Source: Spirulina subsalsa PCC 9445 (lineage in GTDB: Bacteria; Cyanobacteriota; Cyanobacteriia; Cyanobacteriales; Spirulinaceae). Taken from it: DNA of 64,000 bases. Below the pieces are notes generated by a model. That model saw only the letters and a list, made by a program, of their open reading frames with translations. It did not search any database and had not been told where the DNA came from. The first letter of the stretch is position 1, and each line of letters opens with the position of its first letter. Position numbers and translations under genes: made by a program. Positions 45,532-55,010 of the stretch are shown here, in pieces. The stretch spans positions 2,063,725-2,127,724 of the forward strand of contig NZ_JH980292.1 in the NCBI RefSeq assembly GCF_000314005.1, written 5' to 3'.

Positions 45532-46737
45532 TTAAAGCAGGATTCTAACTAAAACTTTGGCGTTGGTGAGTCCGGCGACTTGTTGGCTGGCGGCTGGGGG
45601 GAGCATAATATTCACTTCGACTACGCGAACATCGACATCGGCGGCGGGATCGGTGTCTAATACATCCCGTTTGCCAATTTGTAGCCCAATGTTGCTGACG
45701 ATGCCTTGTAGTTCTCCCTCGAAGGAACCGCTTTGACTGGTAATGATGGCGCGTTGGTTGGGTTGTACTTTGCTGATGTCGCTTTCGTAGACTTCTGCCA
45801 CTACCATCATTTGGTTGGTTTGCCCAATTTGCACGATGCCTCCTGTGTCTTTGACGGTTTCTCCGGGGTGGGTGTTGATTTTGAGGATTTGGCCGGGGAT
45901 GGGCGATCGCACAACGGCTAAGTCTAGATCGGCTTGGGCTTGCAAGAAGGCGGCTTTGGCTCGTTCGACTTGGGCTTGGGCTTGACGAATTTCGACGGGG
46001 CGGATTTCTTGAATGCGGGCGAGGTTGGCGCGGGCTTCTTGGATTTGTTTGGTTAGGGTGGTTAGGAGGTTCTGGGCGTTGGCGTTGGCTTCTTCTAGGC
46101 GTTTGTTGGCGGTTTCGAGGTTGAGGCGCAGGCGATCGCGTTCGGAGGCGGAAACGGCCCCATCGTCGTATAACTGGGCATAGCGTTCATATTCAACCTT
46201 GGCGTTGTTCCGTTCGGCTTCGAGACGTTGCAGGATGGCTCTTTGGCTTTCTTGTTCTAGGTTGACTTGGGCGGTGAGGCGTTCAATGGTGGTGCGGGCG
46301 ACTTCGATTTCTCCCTGTTTAGCCCCTGCTTGGACTATCGCTAGATTGGCTTCGGCGACGGTAATCTCCTGTCGGGCGCGTTCGGCGGCGGCCATGAGGC
46401 GGTTGTAATTGTCGAGAACGGCAATCACTTGTTCGGGTTCGACGCGATCGCCTTGTTGCACCAATAACCGCGCTACTTTCGCCCCCCCTGTGTTGGAGGG
46501 GGGAGCAACGTTAATCACTTCTCCGAGGGGTTCTATACGTCCTAGGGCGGTGACGGCCTCAATGGTGGGGGCCGGTGCGCTCTGTTCTGCTGAGGGGTTC
46601 TCGGCGACGTTAGAGGTCATTCGTAACGCATACCAAGTGCTTCCTCCGACGGCTGCGATCGCCACTACAATCGCACCCACGATCAACCGTTTATCTCCGA
46701 GGATTTGCTCTAAGCGGGATTGTAGTTCAGTAGCCAT
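45532..46737 (-). CDS. devB: Membrane-fusion protein DevB (HlyD family)
   Basis: 401 residues: N-terminal anchor (LIVGAIVVAIAAVGGSTWYAL), lipoyl-type half (GRIEPLGEVINVAPPSN, GDRVEPEQVIAVLDN), a long coiled-coil hairpin (about 125-270) and the returning beta-barrel (RSPIPGQILKINTHPGETV). It bridges DevC with an outer-membrane TolC-type channel. First gene of devB-devC-(interruption)-devA; the start at 46737 follows recQ's end by about 110 bp. Confidence 0.94.
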   Translation of the reverse strand: MATELQSRLEQILGDKRLIVGAIVVAIAAVGGSTWYALRMTSNVAENPSAEQSAPAPTIEAVTALGRIEPLGEVINVAPPSNTGGAKVARLLVQQGDRVEPEQVIAVLDNYNRLMAAAERARQEITVAEANLAIVQAGAKQGEIEVARTTIERLTAQVNLEQESQRAILQRLEAERNNAKVEYERYAQLYDDGAVSASERDRLRLNLETANKRLEEANANAQNLLTTLTKQIQEARANLARIQEIRPVEIRQAQAQVERAKAAFLQAQADLDLAVVRSPIPGQILKINTHPGETVKDTGGIVQIGQTNQMMVVAEVYESDISKVQPNQRAIITSQSGSFEGELQGIVSNIGLQIGKRDVLDTDPAADVDVRVVEVNIMLPPAASQQVAGLTNAKVLVRILL

Positions 46738-46846
46738 GACACTCTCTGTTCTAATTCAGAGTTTCCCTTAATGTACCACTGTTTTGAGAATCCGTCGGGT
46801 TTGGGTGTGGCAGAGAATGGGGAATTGAGAATTAATAACTGTTTCC

Positions 46847-48991
46847 TCAAGACTGTTTACTATTCCCCTCCCTTTGCCACCAGCTACAAACCAAACGAAT
46901 TTCATCATAAGAAAAACTCTCATCCAAACAGTCTTTAATCGGCGTTAATCTCTCGAAACCTACCTTTTGAATGATTTCTATAATCTGCCCTTGCCGCTCT
47001 GAACTCACAAAGCGATTAATGTCAATATCCTGTTGACATTTTATTAACTCACTTAAATGGGTAGAAATCGTACTCGTCTTTAACTGCCGCGCTTCGGCAA
47101 TTTCGGCTAAACTCAAACCCTGCCGATATAACTCCAGAGTTTGCATTTGAGTATCACTCAGGCGATTAATAAAAGTATTATTCTGATAACAAAACTCCCG
47201 AATTGCTGAAACAAATTGTTCCCCATACCGTTCCAACTTTTGCGCCCCCACCCCGGAAATTTTAGCAAAATCATCTAAATTTTGGGGCGTTTTCTCTGCC
47301 ATCAACCGCAAACTATAATCGGCAAAAATAACATAGGGTGGGACACCATTTGCATCCGCCAGTTGTTTCCGTAATTTTCGTAACTTTTCAAACAACATCT
47401 GGGCATCAGAACTTTGTAACGGTTCTTCCCCTGCCCGTTTAGTTGATTTTTGCGGAGTCACTGCAATGGAAACCTCGCGCTGTTTCCGCAGAACCTCCCA
47501 ACTTTTCTTGTTTAATTTTAAGGTATTATAACCGTCTTGAGTTTGATTCATCAAACCCTGATGAAGTAAAGCACGAGCTAACATTTTCCACTCATCCTTA
47601 CTCCTATCCTTACCAATACCATAAGTCGAGAGTAAATGATGACCATAACTCTCAACCTTTTTACTCCGAGAACCCCGCAATACGTCAATAATGTGAATCA
47701 TGCCAAACTTTTCCTTAGTTCGGGCAACACAAGATAAAAACTTTTGGGCTTCAATCGTCCAATCTTCTATCGGTTTCGGGTCACGACAATTATCGCAGTT
47801 TTGGCAATTTCCCTTAAACTTTTCCCCAAAATAACTTAACTGGATTGTGCGGCGGCAACTGGTAGCTTCCGCATAATCAATCATTTGTTCAAGTTGTTGG
47901 TAAGCAATGCGTTGTTCCTTGGGATCGGTTTTTTGCTCGATGAAATATCGCACGCGAAAAATATCACTGGAACTGTACAATAGAATGCAACTCGCATTCT
48001 CCCCATCCCGTCCAGCCCGCCCTGATTCTTGATAGTATCCTTCTAAATTTCGAGGCAGATCATAATGAACCACAAAGCGCACATCCGGCTTATTAATCCC
48101 CATGCCAAAGGCAATCGTTGCCACAATAATTTGTACATCATCCCGAATAAAACGGGTTTGGTTATGGTTACGCAGTTCTGAAGTCATACCCCCATGGTAG
48201 GGTAACGCCGAAACATTATCTCGTTGCAAACGGGCGGCAATCTCTTCTACATTTTTACGACTGAGACAATAGACAATCCCTGAACTGTTGGCATGGTTTT
48301 GAATCACTTTCAACAGTTGGGGATAACTGCGTTTTTCTTTAGGAATAACCCCGTAATATAAATTAGGACGGTTAAAACTGGAAATGTGAAAATGGGGGTC
48401 TTGTAGTGCCAGTTGGTTAATGATATCCTGTTGGACTCGTTGGGTTGCCGTAGCTGTGAGTGCCATCATGGGGGTATCAGGATAACGTTGGCGTAAAAGC
48501 CTGAGTTGACGGTATTCTGGGCGGAAATCATGGCCCCACTCCGAGACACAATGGGCTTCATCAATGGCAAAAGAAGCCAAACCAAGGCGATCGCGCAAAA
48601 TATCCAAAAACGGGATAAAAGACTCACTCAGCAAGCGTTCTGGGGCAACATAGAGCAGCTTAATAGAACCCGAAAGGATTTGTTGTTCGCGATCGCGCAC
48701 CTCCTCCCGCTCCAAGCTACTATTTAAAAAAGTCGCCCCCACCCCATTATTCTGTAGCGCATCCACCTGATCCTTCATCAGCGCAATCAAAGGAGACACC
48801 ACAATTGTCACCCCAGAACGCAACAACGCCGGGAGTTGATAACACAAAGACTTCCCGCCCCCCGTCGGCATAATCACCAACACATCCCGATTTTGCAGCG
48901 CCTCAGTAATGACTTGCCGTTGTCCTGGGCGGAAAGCATCATAACCAAAAAAGTGCTTGAGGGAACTTTCAAGGGAATTTAGTTGATACAT
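46847..48991 (-). CDS. recQ: ATP-dependent DNA helicase RecQ
   Basis: 714 residues. 3'-5' helicase with MPTGGGKSLCYQLPALL, DEAH-type IDEAHCVSEWGHDFR, TATATQRVQQDI, GRAGRDGENASC, RQC zinc cluster (SCRRTIQLSYFGE ... NCQNCDNC), winged-helix, and HRDC domain around SDAQMLFEKLRKLRKQLA ... AKISGVGAQKLERYG, then an extra helical tail. It acts in recombination and fork repair. A 23 bp gap to the upstream hypothetical gene suggests an operon. Confidence 0.96.
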   Translation of the reverse strand: MYQLNSLESSLKHFFGYDAFRPGQRQVITEALQNRDVLVIMPTGGGKSLCYQLPALLRSGVTIVVSPLIALMKDQVDALQNNGVGATFLNSSLEREEVRDREQQILSGSIKLLYVAPERLLSESFIPFLDILRDRLGLASFAIDEAHCVSEWGHDFRPEYRQLRLLRQRYPDTPMMALTATATQRVQQDIINQLALQDPHFHISSFNRPNLYYGVIPKEKRSYPQLLKVIQNHANSSGIVYCLSRKNVEEIAARLQRDNVSALPYHGGMTSELRNHNQTRFIRDDVQIIVATIAFGMGINKPDVRFVVHYDLPRNLEGYYQESGRAGRDGENASCILLYSSSDIFRVRYFIEQKTDPKEQRIAYQQLEQMIDYAEATSCRRTIQLSYFGEKFKGNCQNCDNCRDPKPIEDWTIEAQKFLSCVARTKEKFGMIHIIDVLRGSRSKKVESYGHHLLSTYGIGKDRSKDEWKMLARALLHQGLMNQTQDGYNTLKLNKKSWEVLRKQREVSIAVTPQKSTKRAGEEPLQSSDAQMLFEKLRKLRKQLADANGVPPYVIFADYSLRLMAEKTPQNLDDFAKISGVGAQKLERYGEQFVSAIREFCYQNNTFINRLSDTQMQTLELYRQGLSLAEIAEARQLKTSTISTHLSELIKCQQDIDINRFVSSERQGQIIEIIQKVGFERLTPIKDCLDESFSYDEIRLVCSWWQREGNSKQS

Positions 48992-49014
48992 TTAGACTAG
49001 CTCCCAAAAACCCC

Positions 49015-49479
49015 TTACAACACCTGATGAGTATAGGCGTGTTGCTTCACATTATCCTCAGCACTCACCATATTTTCCGCATTCAGTACCCGCTTTTTCT
49101 CCGTCGAGTAATTAAAATCCTCCTTCTTCATCCCCACAGGAATCAAAGCTTGGGCTTCAGGGCGACGCTTATAAGTCCGAGAAGCCGCCACCGCCCGTTC
49201 CGCGAAATTTTCGCACAGTTTCGCACTGCTGGGAAATTCCCCCGGAATCGTAATTTCATCCGTCCCAAAAAAATCCCCTAAATTCTTACCATAAGCCCAT
49301 TGATAAGACGTAGGAATCCCCTTCATCAGAGCTTCCAGTGCAGAACTCGGAATCGGTTCAATCACGTCCACTGCGGAAACTTCCCCCCCATCCCGCACAA
49401 AACAAGTCGCCAAACCGAAAACACAATAATCCGTAGCCGAAACATCCGGGGCATTCGGAAATAAAGTTGCAGAAGTCAT
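49015..49479 (-). CDS. Hypothetical protein, 154 aa, upstream of recQ
   Basis: I do not recognise a family. It is a small soluble protein beginning SATLFPNAPDVSATDYCVFGLATCFVRDGG, with a conserved-looking DVIEPIPSSALEALMKG and a basic middle (SRTYKRRPEAQALIP). Two early Cys residues are notable. Same strand as recQ and 23 bp upstream of it, probably cotranscribed. Confidence 0.8.
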   Translation of the reverse strand: MTSATLFPNAPDVSATDYCVFGLATCFVRDGGEVSAVDVIEPIPSSALEALMKGIPTSYQWAYGKNLGDFFGTDEITIPGEFPSSAKLCENFAERAVAASRTYKRRPEAQALIPVGMKKEDFNYSTEKKRVLNAENMVSAEDNVKQHAYTHQVL

Positions 49480-49708
49480 AAAAAGTGCCAGAATAATTTC
49501 TCTCTGAAAGGATCTTATCAGAAATTTCCCTCTTCCAAGACCCCCAAACTCAGAGTTTAGCCCACCCGCCTACTCTTTTTCCCCCTCCCCCTAGACAATT
49601 CCTGAAACCATATGTAATATGTATGTAGTATGTTTTGCACTTCAAAATCAGCACCTTCCCAAGGCGCAGAATCCAGCAAAACCCCTAACTTTATTGGCAT
49701 AGAACATC

Positions 49709-50890
49709 ATGGCTTACGAACCCTTATCCTTATCTACGCCAACACCTGTATTATCTTGGGCAGGTCATCCCCTCGCCTCAGATGAACTAAAAATGGCGAA
49801 AAATGTTGCCTCCTTACCCTTTGTGTTCAAGCACGTTGCCCTAATGCCAGATGTTCACCTCGGGAAAGGAGCCCTAGTTGGCTCAGTCATTGCCACCAAA
49901 GACGCCGTTATTCCCGCCGCCGTTGGCGTTGACATTGGCTGCGGCATGGCTGCCGTCAAAATGCCATTTCATGCCGATCAATTAGACGGGAAACTAAAGC
50001 AAATTCGCCTTGATATTGAGGCAGAAATTCCTGTTGGCTTTAACCAAAACAAAGAAATTGAAAAAGTCGTCACCAACTGGCAAGGCTGGAAAGACTTTAA
50101 AGAACTCCATTCCGGCATTCAACGTTTTGAAAGTCGAGCCATGCACCAAATGGGAACATTAGGCGGCGGAAATCACTTCATTGAATTATGTTTAGACAGT
50201 GAAAACTCCGTCTGGCTCATGCTTCATTCCGGCTCCCGTTATATCGGCAACCAATTAGCCCAATGCCATATCAACACCGCCAAAGAATTAATGAAACTCG
50301 CTGGGCAAAAATTACCCGACCCCGATTTAGCGTACTTTGTCGCAGAAACCCCCGAATTCCAAAACTATTGGCGGGACTTACAATGGGCGCAAAACTACGC
50401 CCGTTATAACCGGGATGTCATGATGATGCGGTTTAAACGCATTATTGAAAAGTATCTTGCCGGAGGAAAACCCACCAAACCATTATTAACCGTCAACTGT
50501 CATCACAACTACGCCGAAAAAGAAATTCATTTTGGCGAAGAAGTGTATGTAACCCGGAAAGGTGCTGTGCGCGCAACCCCTGAAGATTATGGGATTATTC
50601 CCGGCTCTATGGGCGCAAAATCCTTTATTGTCAAAGGCAAAGGCAATGTTCAAAGTTACTGTAGCTGTAGTCATGGTGCAGGGCGCAAAATGTCTCGGAC
50701 AAAAGCGAAAAAGCACTTTTCCGTAGATGATTTAGTTGAACAAACCAAGGGCATTGAATGTCGAAAAGATGCCCATGTTTTAGATGAAATTCCCGGGGCT
50801 TATAAATCCATTGAGGAGGTCATGAATCAACAAGCGGATTTAGTGGAAATTGTCGCCACTTTACATCAAGTCGTTTGCGTTAAAGGTTAG
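49709..50890 (+). CDS. rtcB: RtcB-family RNA ligase
   Basis: 393 residues, shorter than the ~480-residue classical enzymes. Motifs: MPDVHLGKGALVGSV, GVDIGCGM (metal Cys), LGGGNHFIEL, HSGSRYIGN, NCHHNYAEKE, and SHGAGRKMSRTKAKK, containing the guanylylated His of the active site. RtcB joins 2',3'-cyclic phosphate and 5'-OH RNA ends with GTP and Mn(II) in tRNA or RNA repair. Single gene with its own terminator. Confidence 0.94.
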   Translation: MAYEPLSLSTPTPVLSWAGHPLASDELKMAKNVASLPFVFKHVALMPDVHLGKGALVGSVIATKDAVIPAAVGVDIGCGMAAVKMPFHADQLDGKLKQIRLDIEAEIPVGFNQNKEIEKVVTNWQGWKDFKELHSGIQRFESRAMHQMGTLGGGNHFIELCLDSENSVWLMLHSGSRYIGNQLAQCHINTAKELMKLAGQKLPDPDLAYFVAETPEFQNYWRDLQWAQNYARYNRDVMMMRFKRIIEKYLAGGKPTKPLLTVNCHHNYAEKEIHFGEEVYVTRKGAVRATPEDYGIIPGSMGAKSFIVKGKGNVQSYCSCSHGAGRKMSRTKAKKHFSVDDLVEQTKGIECRKDAHVLDEIPGAYKSIEEVMNQQADLVEIVATLHQVVCVKG

Positions 50891-50892
50891 GC

Positions 50893-50927
50893 AAAACTCC
50901 CACTGTTTTGTAGCAGTGGGAGTTTTT
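50893..50927 (+). terminator. Rho-independent terminator of rtcB
   Basis: AAAACTCCCACTG-TTTTGTAG-CAGTGGGAGTTTTT: an 11-13 bp perfect stem with five T at the end, 3 bp after the rtcB stop. Confidence 0.92.
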
Positions 50928-51014
50928 CTCAGGCAACAGGCTGTAATTTTTCGGGACTCCTAAGCCAGTGAACTCCTCCCACTACAAGGGGATAGGGAAT
51001 TTTTGGCAAATTGG

Positions 51015-51674
51015 TTAAACCTCTGGCTCAATGCCTAAAGCTCTCAGTTGAGCCGCTAGTCGTTCTGCCCTTTGGTCAGCTTGTTCTGCCCGTTGTCGTT
51101 CCTGTTCCACCCTTTGTTCCAACTCCAAAAAGCTCAAGAATCTTCGCCCATCGGGACGATATAATTCCAAAGTGGTCGCACTTAAAACAAACCGAATCCC
51201 TAAACGGGGACTTGTCCAGTTTTGGATTTCTTCTATCGCTCTTAATCCTGCCTCTGTACGGCAAAATCCTTGTAAATTGTTCCGGTCTGGGTTGTAAATA
51301 TAATATTCTTCTACTCCGTAATCGTCATAGAATTGCTGCTTTTTACTCATTTCCCCTGAACGATTGCCGGGGGAGAGTATTTCAAACACGACTTGCGGGG
51401 CAATATTATCCTCTTCCCACTGTTTATAAGACCCTCGTTCTCCTTTGGGGCGACCAAATGCTACGAGAGCATCGGGAGCAACGCGGATTTCTGGGTGTCC
51501 TTCTACAGGATACCAGAGTAAATCTCCGGCTACAAAAACATCGGGCTGGTCAGCAAAAAGCAGTTCTAGATTTTCTTTAATCAAGACAATCCAGCGAAAT
51601 TGTAGGGTATTGTCTGCTATGGGCTGACCGTCACTGTCGGGGTAGAGAATCTCACAATCCAAGGAAATGGTCAT
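51015..51674 (-). CDS. Uma2-family nuclease with short coiled-coil tail, copy 3
   Basis: 219 residues, very close to the 41372 and 42304 copies across the nuclease part (RVAPDALVAFG, VFEILSPGNRSGEM) and in the upstream leader, which also reads AGAGGAGATAATTAG before ATG in this orientation. The coiled coil is shorter (EQRVEQERQRAEQADQ) and ends LRALGIEPEV. As an inverted dispersed copy some 8-9 kb from the tandem pair it is a partner for inversion of the 42-51 kb segment. Confidence 0.9.
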   Translation of the reverse strand: MTISLDCEILYPDSDGQPIADNTLQFRWIVLIKENLELLFADQPDVFVAGDLLWYPVEGHPEIRVAPDALVAFGRPKGERGSYKQWEEDNIAPQVVFEILSPGNRSGEMSKKQQFYDDYGVEEYYIYNPDRNNLQGFCRTEAGLRAIEEIQNWTSPRLGIRFVLSATTLELYRPDGRRFLSFLELEQRVEQERQRAEQADQRAERLAAQLRALGIEPEV

Positions 51675-51795
51675 ATCTAATTATCTCCTCTGGGTGAGGG
51701 TCGAATCGTCTTTTTTAGTCTAGCAAACCTTGAGAAAAATAGACCTATCTTTCTCTTCTCATTGTTTATTTTTCAAATATTGCGTTTAAAAAATG

Positions 51796-52263
51796 CTAAC
51801 TTCTCAATAATTGCTTTTCTAAAAAGATACTTAAGGGATCTTCTTTATAAGAACCAAAAGGCGGACAGGGTTGATATCCTCGTTTTTCATATAACTTTAA
51901 GGCTTCTGGCTGAAAAACACCAGTTTCTAGACGCATCCAAGGAAGCTTGAAAGAGATGGCATATTCTTCTAACGTTGCTAAAAGGCGATCGCCAATCTTG
52001 AACCGCCGCAACTCTGGTGTGACGAACAGACGCTTGATCTCACCATATTTTCCCTGCTGATTAACCAAGGCAGCACATCCGACTACTTCCTCTTGCACAC
52101 AAGCGGCTAAAAAGGTCACATTGGGTTGTCGCAAGGATTCAAGGGAGGGAATATAATTCACCTCTGGGGGATATAAGTCCATCAAATATTGATTCAATTT
52201 CTCCAGCAAGTGACCAATTTTCGGTTCAGCCGGATCACTTGCTCGGATCACAAAATTATCCAT
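51796..52263 (-). CDS. GNAT-family N-acetyltransferase
   Basis: About 155 residues. Acetyl-CoA-binding elements: LAACVQEEVVGCAALV, YGEIKRLFVTPELRRFKIGDRLLATLEE (the R-x-x-G-x-G/A loop), LPWMRLETGVFQPEALKLYEKRGY. Substrate unknown. ATG with first base at 52263 is preferred; a GTG at 52302 would add 13 residues. Confidence 0.85.
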   Translation of the reverse strand: MDNFVIRASDPAEPKIGHLLEKLNQYLMDLYPPEVNYIPSLESLRQPNVTFLAACVQEEVVGCAALVNQQGKYGEIKRLFVTPELRRFKIGDRLLATLEEYAISFKLPWMRLETGVFQPEALKLYEKRGYQPCPPFGSYKEDPLSIFLEKQLLRS

Positions 52264-52401
52264 AACTGGCAAAAGGGCAACCTCAATCCGAGGATTCACC
52301 ACAAATATAGAACGATTCTATAGGAGTCACGCAATTCCCCAAGATTCACCTAATATGTTAGGCGAACCCTAGATTCTATCTTGGTTGATGAGGAGTGAGT
52401 G

Positions 52402-54663
52402 ATGAACCGAAAATTTTATGCTGGAAAGGTGGCTTCTTCTACCTTCCTATTTACTTTGCTGGGGGCAGTCACCCAGATGGCTATGGCCCAAAGCAGCCCA
52501 GAAGCTATCTCCCCCTATCTGGAAGAGGATTCCTCGCTGTTAGATGCTGTCACAACTGGGGGGGAGATGAGCCAAGAGGGGGCTACAGGGCTTTCCTCTG
52601 ATGCTCAACCCTATGCGCTTCTCCCTACTATTGAGGAAGAACCCTTAACCTCCTTGGATGAGCTAGAACGGGATGCCGGGGTAAGTGCTAAGGAGGAGGG
52701 AATAATAGGATTAGACGTTTTGGAGGTTGATCCATTGGCGGGGGAGGAGGGAACTCTATCCTCAGAACTGGCTCTAGAGGAGATAGAAGAGGATAGGGGG
52801 GAATTTTGGGAGTCTGCGATCGCGAATCCTTCCCCAGAAATCCCCACCCCTTCTCCCGCAATCACTTTAGACGAACTGGAAACCCAAGGACATTTAGCCC
52901 CAGATTTAACCCTCTCTCCCCAAAACCCAGAGGATAATCACCTCAAAACGCCCCCATCTCAGGCGTTTCCCACCGTCCACGCCCTCCAAAACCCGCCACA
53001 AGACCCTGTGGAACTCTCCCCAACTGTATTGGACTCCAGTCCTGACCGAGAATACACTACCCCCCTGCCAGATTCCCTAACCCTGAGTGATGCAGAAATT
53101 ACCTTTGAGGGAGTCTATCAAGCGGCCATTGATGGCAACCATCCCATTGCTCAATTTACCCCTGCGAGCCAATTCAGGGACGTTTCCCCCACCGATTGGG
53201 CCTATGAGGCCTTAATGGACTTAACGACCCGCTACGGCTGTTTAAGCGGCTATCCAGATAATACATTCCGGGGAACACGCCCCCTCACTCGTTATGAATT
53301 CGCCGCCGGACTGAATGCCTGCATCCAATACTTAGAAAGGCTAATTGCTCAACAGGCCAACGCGGTGACATTGCAGGATCTCGAAGTGATGCAGCGCTTG
53401 GTGACAGAGTTTCAAGCAGACATCGACACCCTGGCCACCCGGGTAGATAGTTTAGAGGGACGAGTGGCCTTTTTAGAAGAAAACCAATTTTCCACGACAA
53501 CCAAACTCTTTGGACAAGCGGTAATCGGCATTCAAGGACGAAGCCCGGATAACGATTTTGACCTGTTCCAGAACCGTTTACGGGATCAAGACACCAAAAT
53601 CAATGTCATCCACAATGCCCAACTGAGTTTATTTACTCAATTTAGTCCCTTTAGTCTTCTGCTAACCAGTTTCCAAATGGGAGACGGCAACACCGGACGC
53701 ACCTTTACCAATACCCTAGGAAATTATGTCAGCTTGGGCTATGAAGGGGACACAGACAACAGTATGCTGCTTTCTGACCTCAATTATCGTCATCTGATTG
53801 CCAATCGTTTGGCCGTCATTGTGGGGCCAATGGGGGTCAGTCCGACCAATGTTTTCCGGGGGGTAAACCGCATTGAAAGTGCGGGGTCTGGCCCTCTGTC
53901 CCGTTTTGCCCAACGGAATCCAATTATTAATGTGGGCAGTGGACAAGGGGGTTTAGGGATTGATTGGCAAGTTTCAGACCGTTTAAGTTTTCAGGCCGTT
54001 TATTCTACCGGAGATCCCGAAAACTCTCTAGGTGGGGGGTTATTTGGGGGCGAAAATGGTAGCACCATTTTGGGCGGCCAGTTAGTAGTTTCTCCGACGG
54101 ATAATATTGACCTTTCCCTGCAATATGTGAATGCTTATACGCCGATTTTGGGTAGTTTAAGGACAGGAGTAGGGGATGATCTGGTGATTATTCCCAATGC
54201 TGACAATTTACGCGCCCCCATGACGACGGATGCCTTTGGTGGGGCGCTGGAGTTCCGGGTAACTCCCCAAGTGGCGTTAGGGGGATGGGTGGGGTATACC
54301 ACCACGAACTATAAAGTCGAGGCGGGAAGTGTGCAAACCCTCAACTGGATGGCGTTCCTCCGGTTCTCGGATTTGTTGGGACAGGGCAATGTGGCGGGGT
54401 TATATGTGGGACAACCGCCGAAAATTACCAGTAGTAATCTGCCTGATGGTCGCAATGTGCCAACATTCTTGAGTTTGGGGAATCCTAACGCCACTCCGGG
54501 GGGACAACCAAGTACGACGACTCACGTCGAACTGTTCTATCGTTTTCGGGTGTCGGATAATGTCAGTGTGACTCCGGGGGTAATTGTAATTTTTAATCCC
54601 CTGCAAAATTCCGCTAATGACACGATCACGATTGGGGCATTACGGACGACGTTTAATTTCTAA
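52402..54663 (+). CDS. SLH-domain outer-membrane porin (cyanobacterial OprB/Som type)
   Basis: 753 residues. Signal peptide to about residue 29 (cleavage after MAMA). Residues ~30-230 are an acidic, Glu/Pro/Ser-rich region (EEDRGEFWESAI, PSPEIPTPSPAI) not usual in the family. Then an SLH domain (FRDVSPTDWAYEALMDL ... GYPDNTFRGTRPLTRYEF), a coiled coil (QLVTEFQADIDTLATRVDSLEGRVAFLEE type) and a beta-barrel with C-terminal Phe (TTFNF). It should form a general or iron-related porin anchored to the cell wall. AGGAG lies 6 bp before ATG 52402. Confidence 0.92.
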   Translation: MNRKFYAGKVASSTFLFTLLGAVTQMAMAQSSPEAISPYLEEDSSLLDAVTTGGEMSQEGATGLSSDAQPYALLPTIEEEPLTSLDELERDAGVSAKEEGIIGLDVLEVDPLAGEEGTLSSELALEEIEEDRGEFWESAIANPSPEIPTPSPAITLDELETQGHLAPDLTLSPQNPEDNHLKTPPSQAFPTVHALQNPPQDPVELSPTVLDSSPDREYTTPLPDSLTLSDAEITFEGVYQAAIDGNHPIAQFTPASQFRDVSPTDWAYEALMDLTTRYGCLSGYPDNTFRGTRPLTRYEFAAGLNACIQYLERLIAQQANAVTLQDLEVMQRLVTEFQADIDTLATRVDSLEGRVAFLEENQFSTTTKLFGQAVIGIQGRSPDNDFDLFQNRLRDQDTKINVIHNAQLSLFTQFSPFSLLLTSFQMGDGNTGRTFTNTLGNYVSLGYEGDTDNSMLLSDLNYRHLIANRLAVIVGPMGVSPTNVFRGVNRIESAGSGPLSRFAQRNPIINVGSGQGGLGIDWQVSDRLSFQAVYSTGDPENSLGGGLFGGENGSTILGGQLVVSPTDNIDLSLQYVNAYTPILGSLRTGVGDDLVIIPNADNLRAPMTTDAFGGALEFRVTPQVALGGWVGYTTTNYKVEAGSVQTLNWMAFLRFSDLLGQGNVAGLYVGQPPKITSSNLPDGRNVPTFLSLGNPNATPGGQPSTTTHVELFYRFRVSDNVSVTPGVIVIFNPLQNSANDTITIGALRTTFNF

Positions 54664-55010
54664 GTTCTGGTTTTCGGAAGCTCTTGTCCTGAATGGGTTA
54701 TAGCTCTAGGTTGTTCTGAGTCGATCGCCCTGCACTAGAGTCAGAGGATCAGATATCCGAGAAAATACTGAGGTTCTTGCTTGTAAAAAAGTTTACAAAA
54801 CTTTTTGTCAGGGGTGGGAACTTCCCCAGAGGAAAATAGTCTATGGAGTTTAGACCTTAAAAAAAATTCGCTGTTGGGAGAATTTTAGGCATGGCTCAAG
54901 GTTTACTCCTTCCCTTCTACTAGGCTGTTGCAGTCTGATCCGGAACAATCAACAGGGGATGGCAGGGGTAGGAATTTAAAGTCTACAGTGTGAAGATGAG
55001 AGGAAATATG
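54664..55010. other. Gap between porin and acidic secreted protein
   Basis: About 350 bp. AAAAAAGTTTACAAAACTTTTTG near 54785-54807 forms a weak hairpin, and the rest is a likely promoter region of the next gene. No coding frame is visible. Confidence 0.4.
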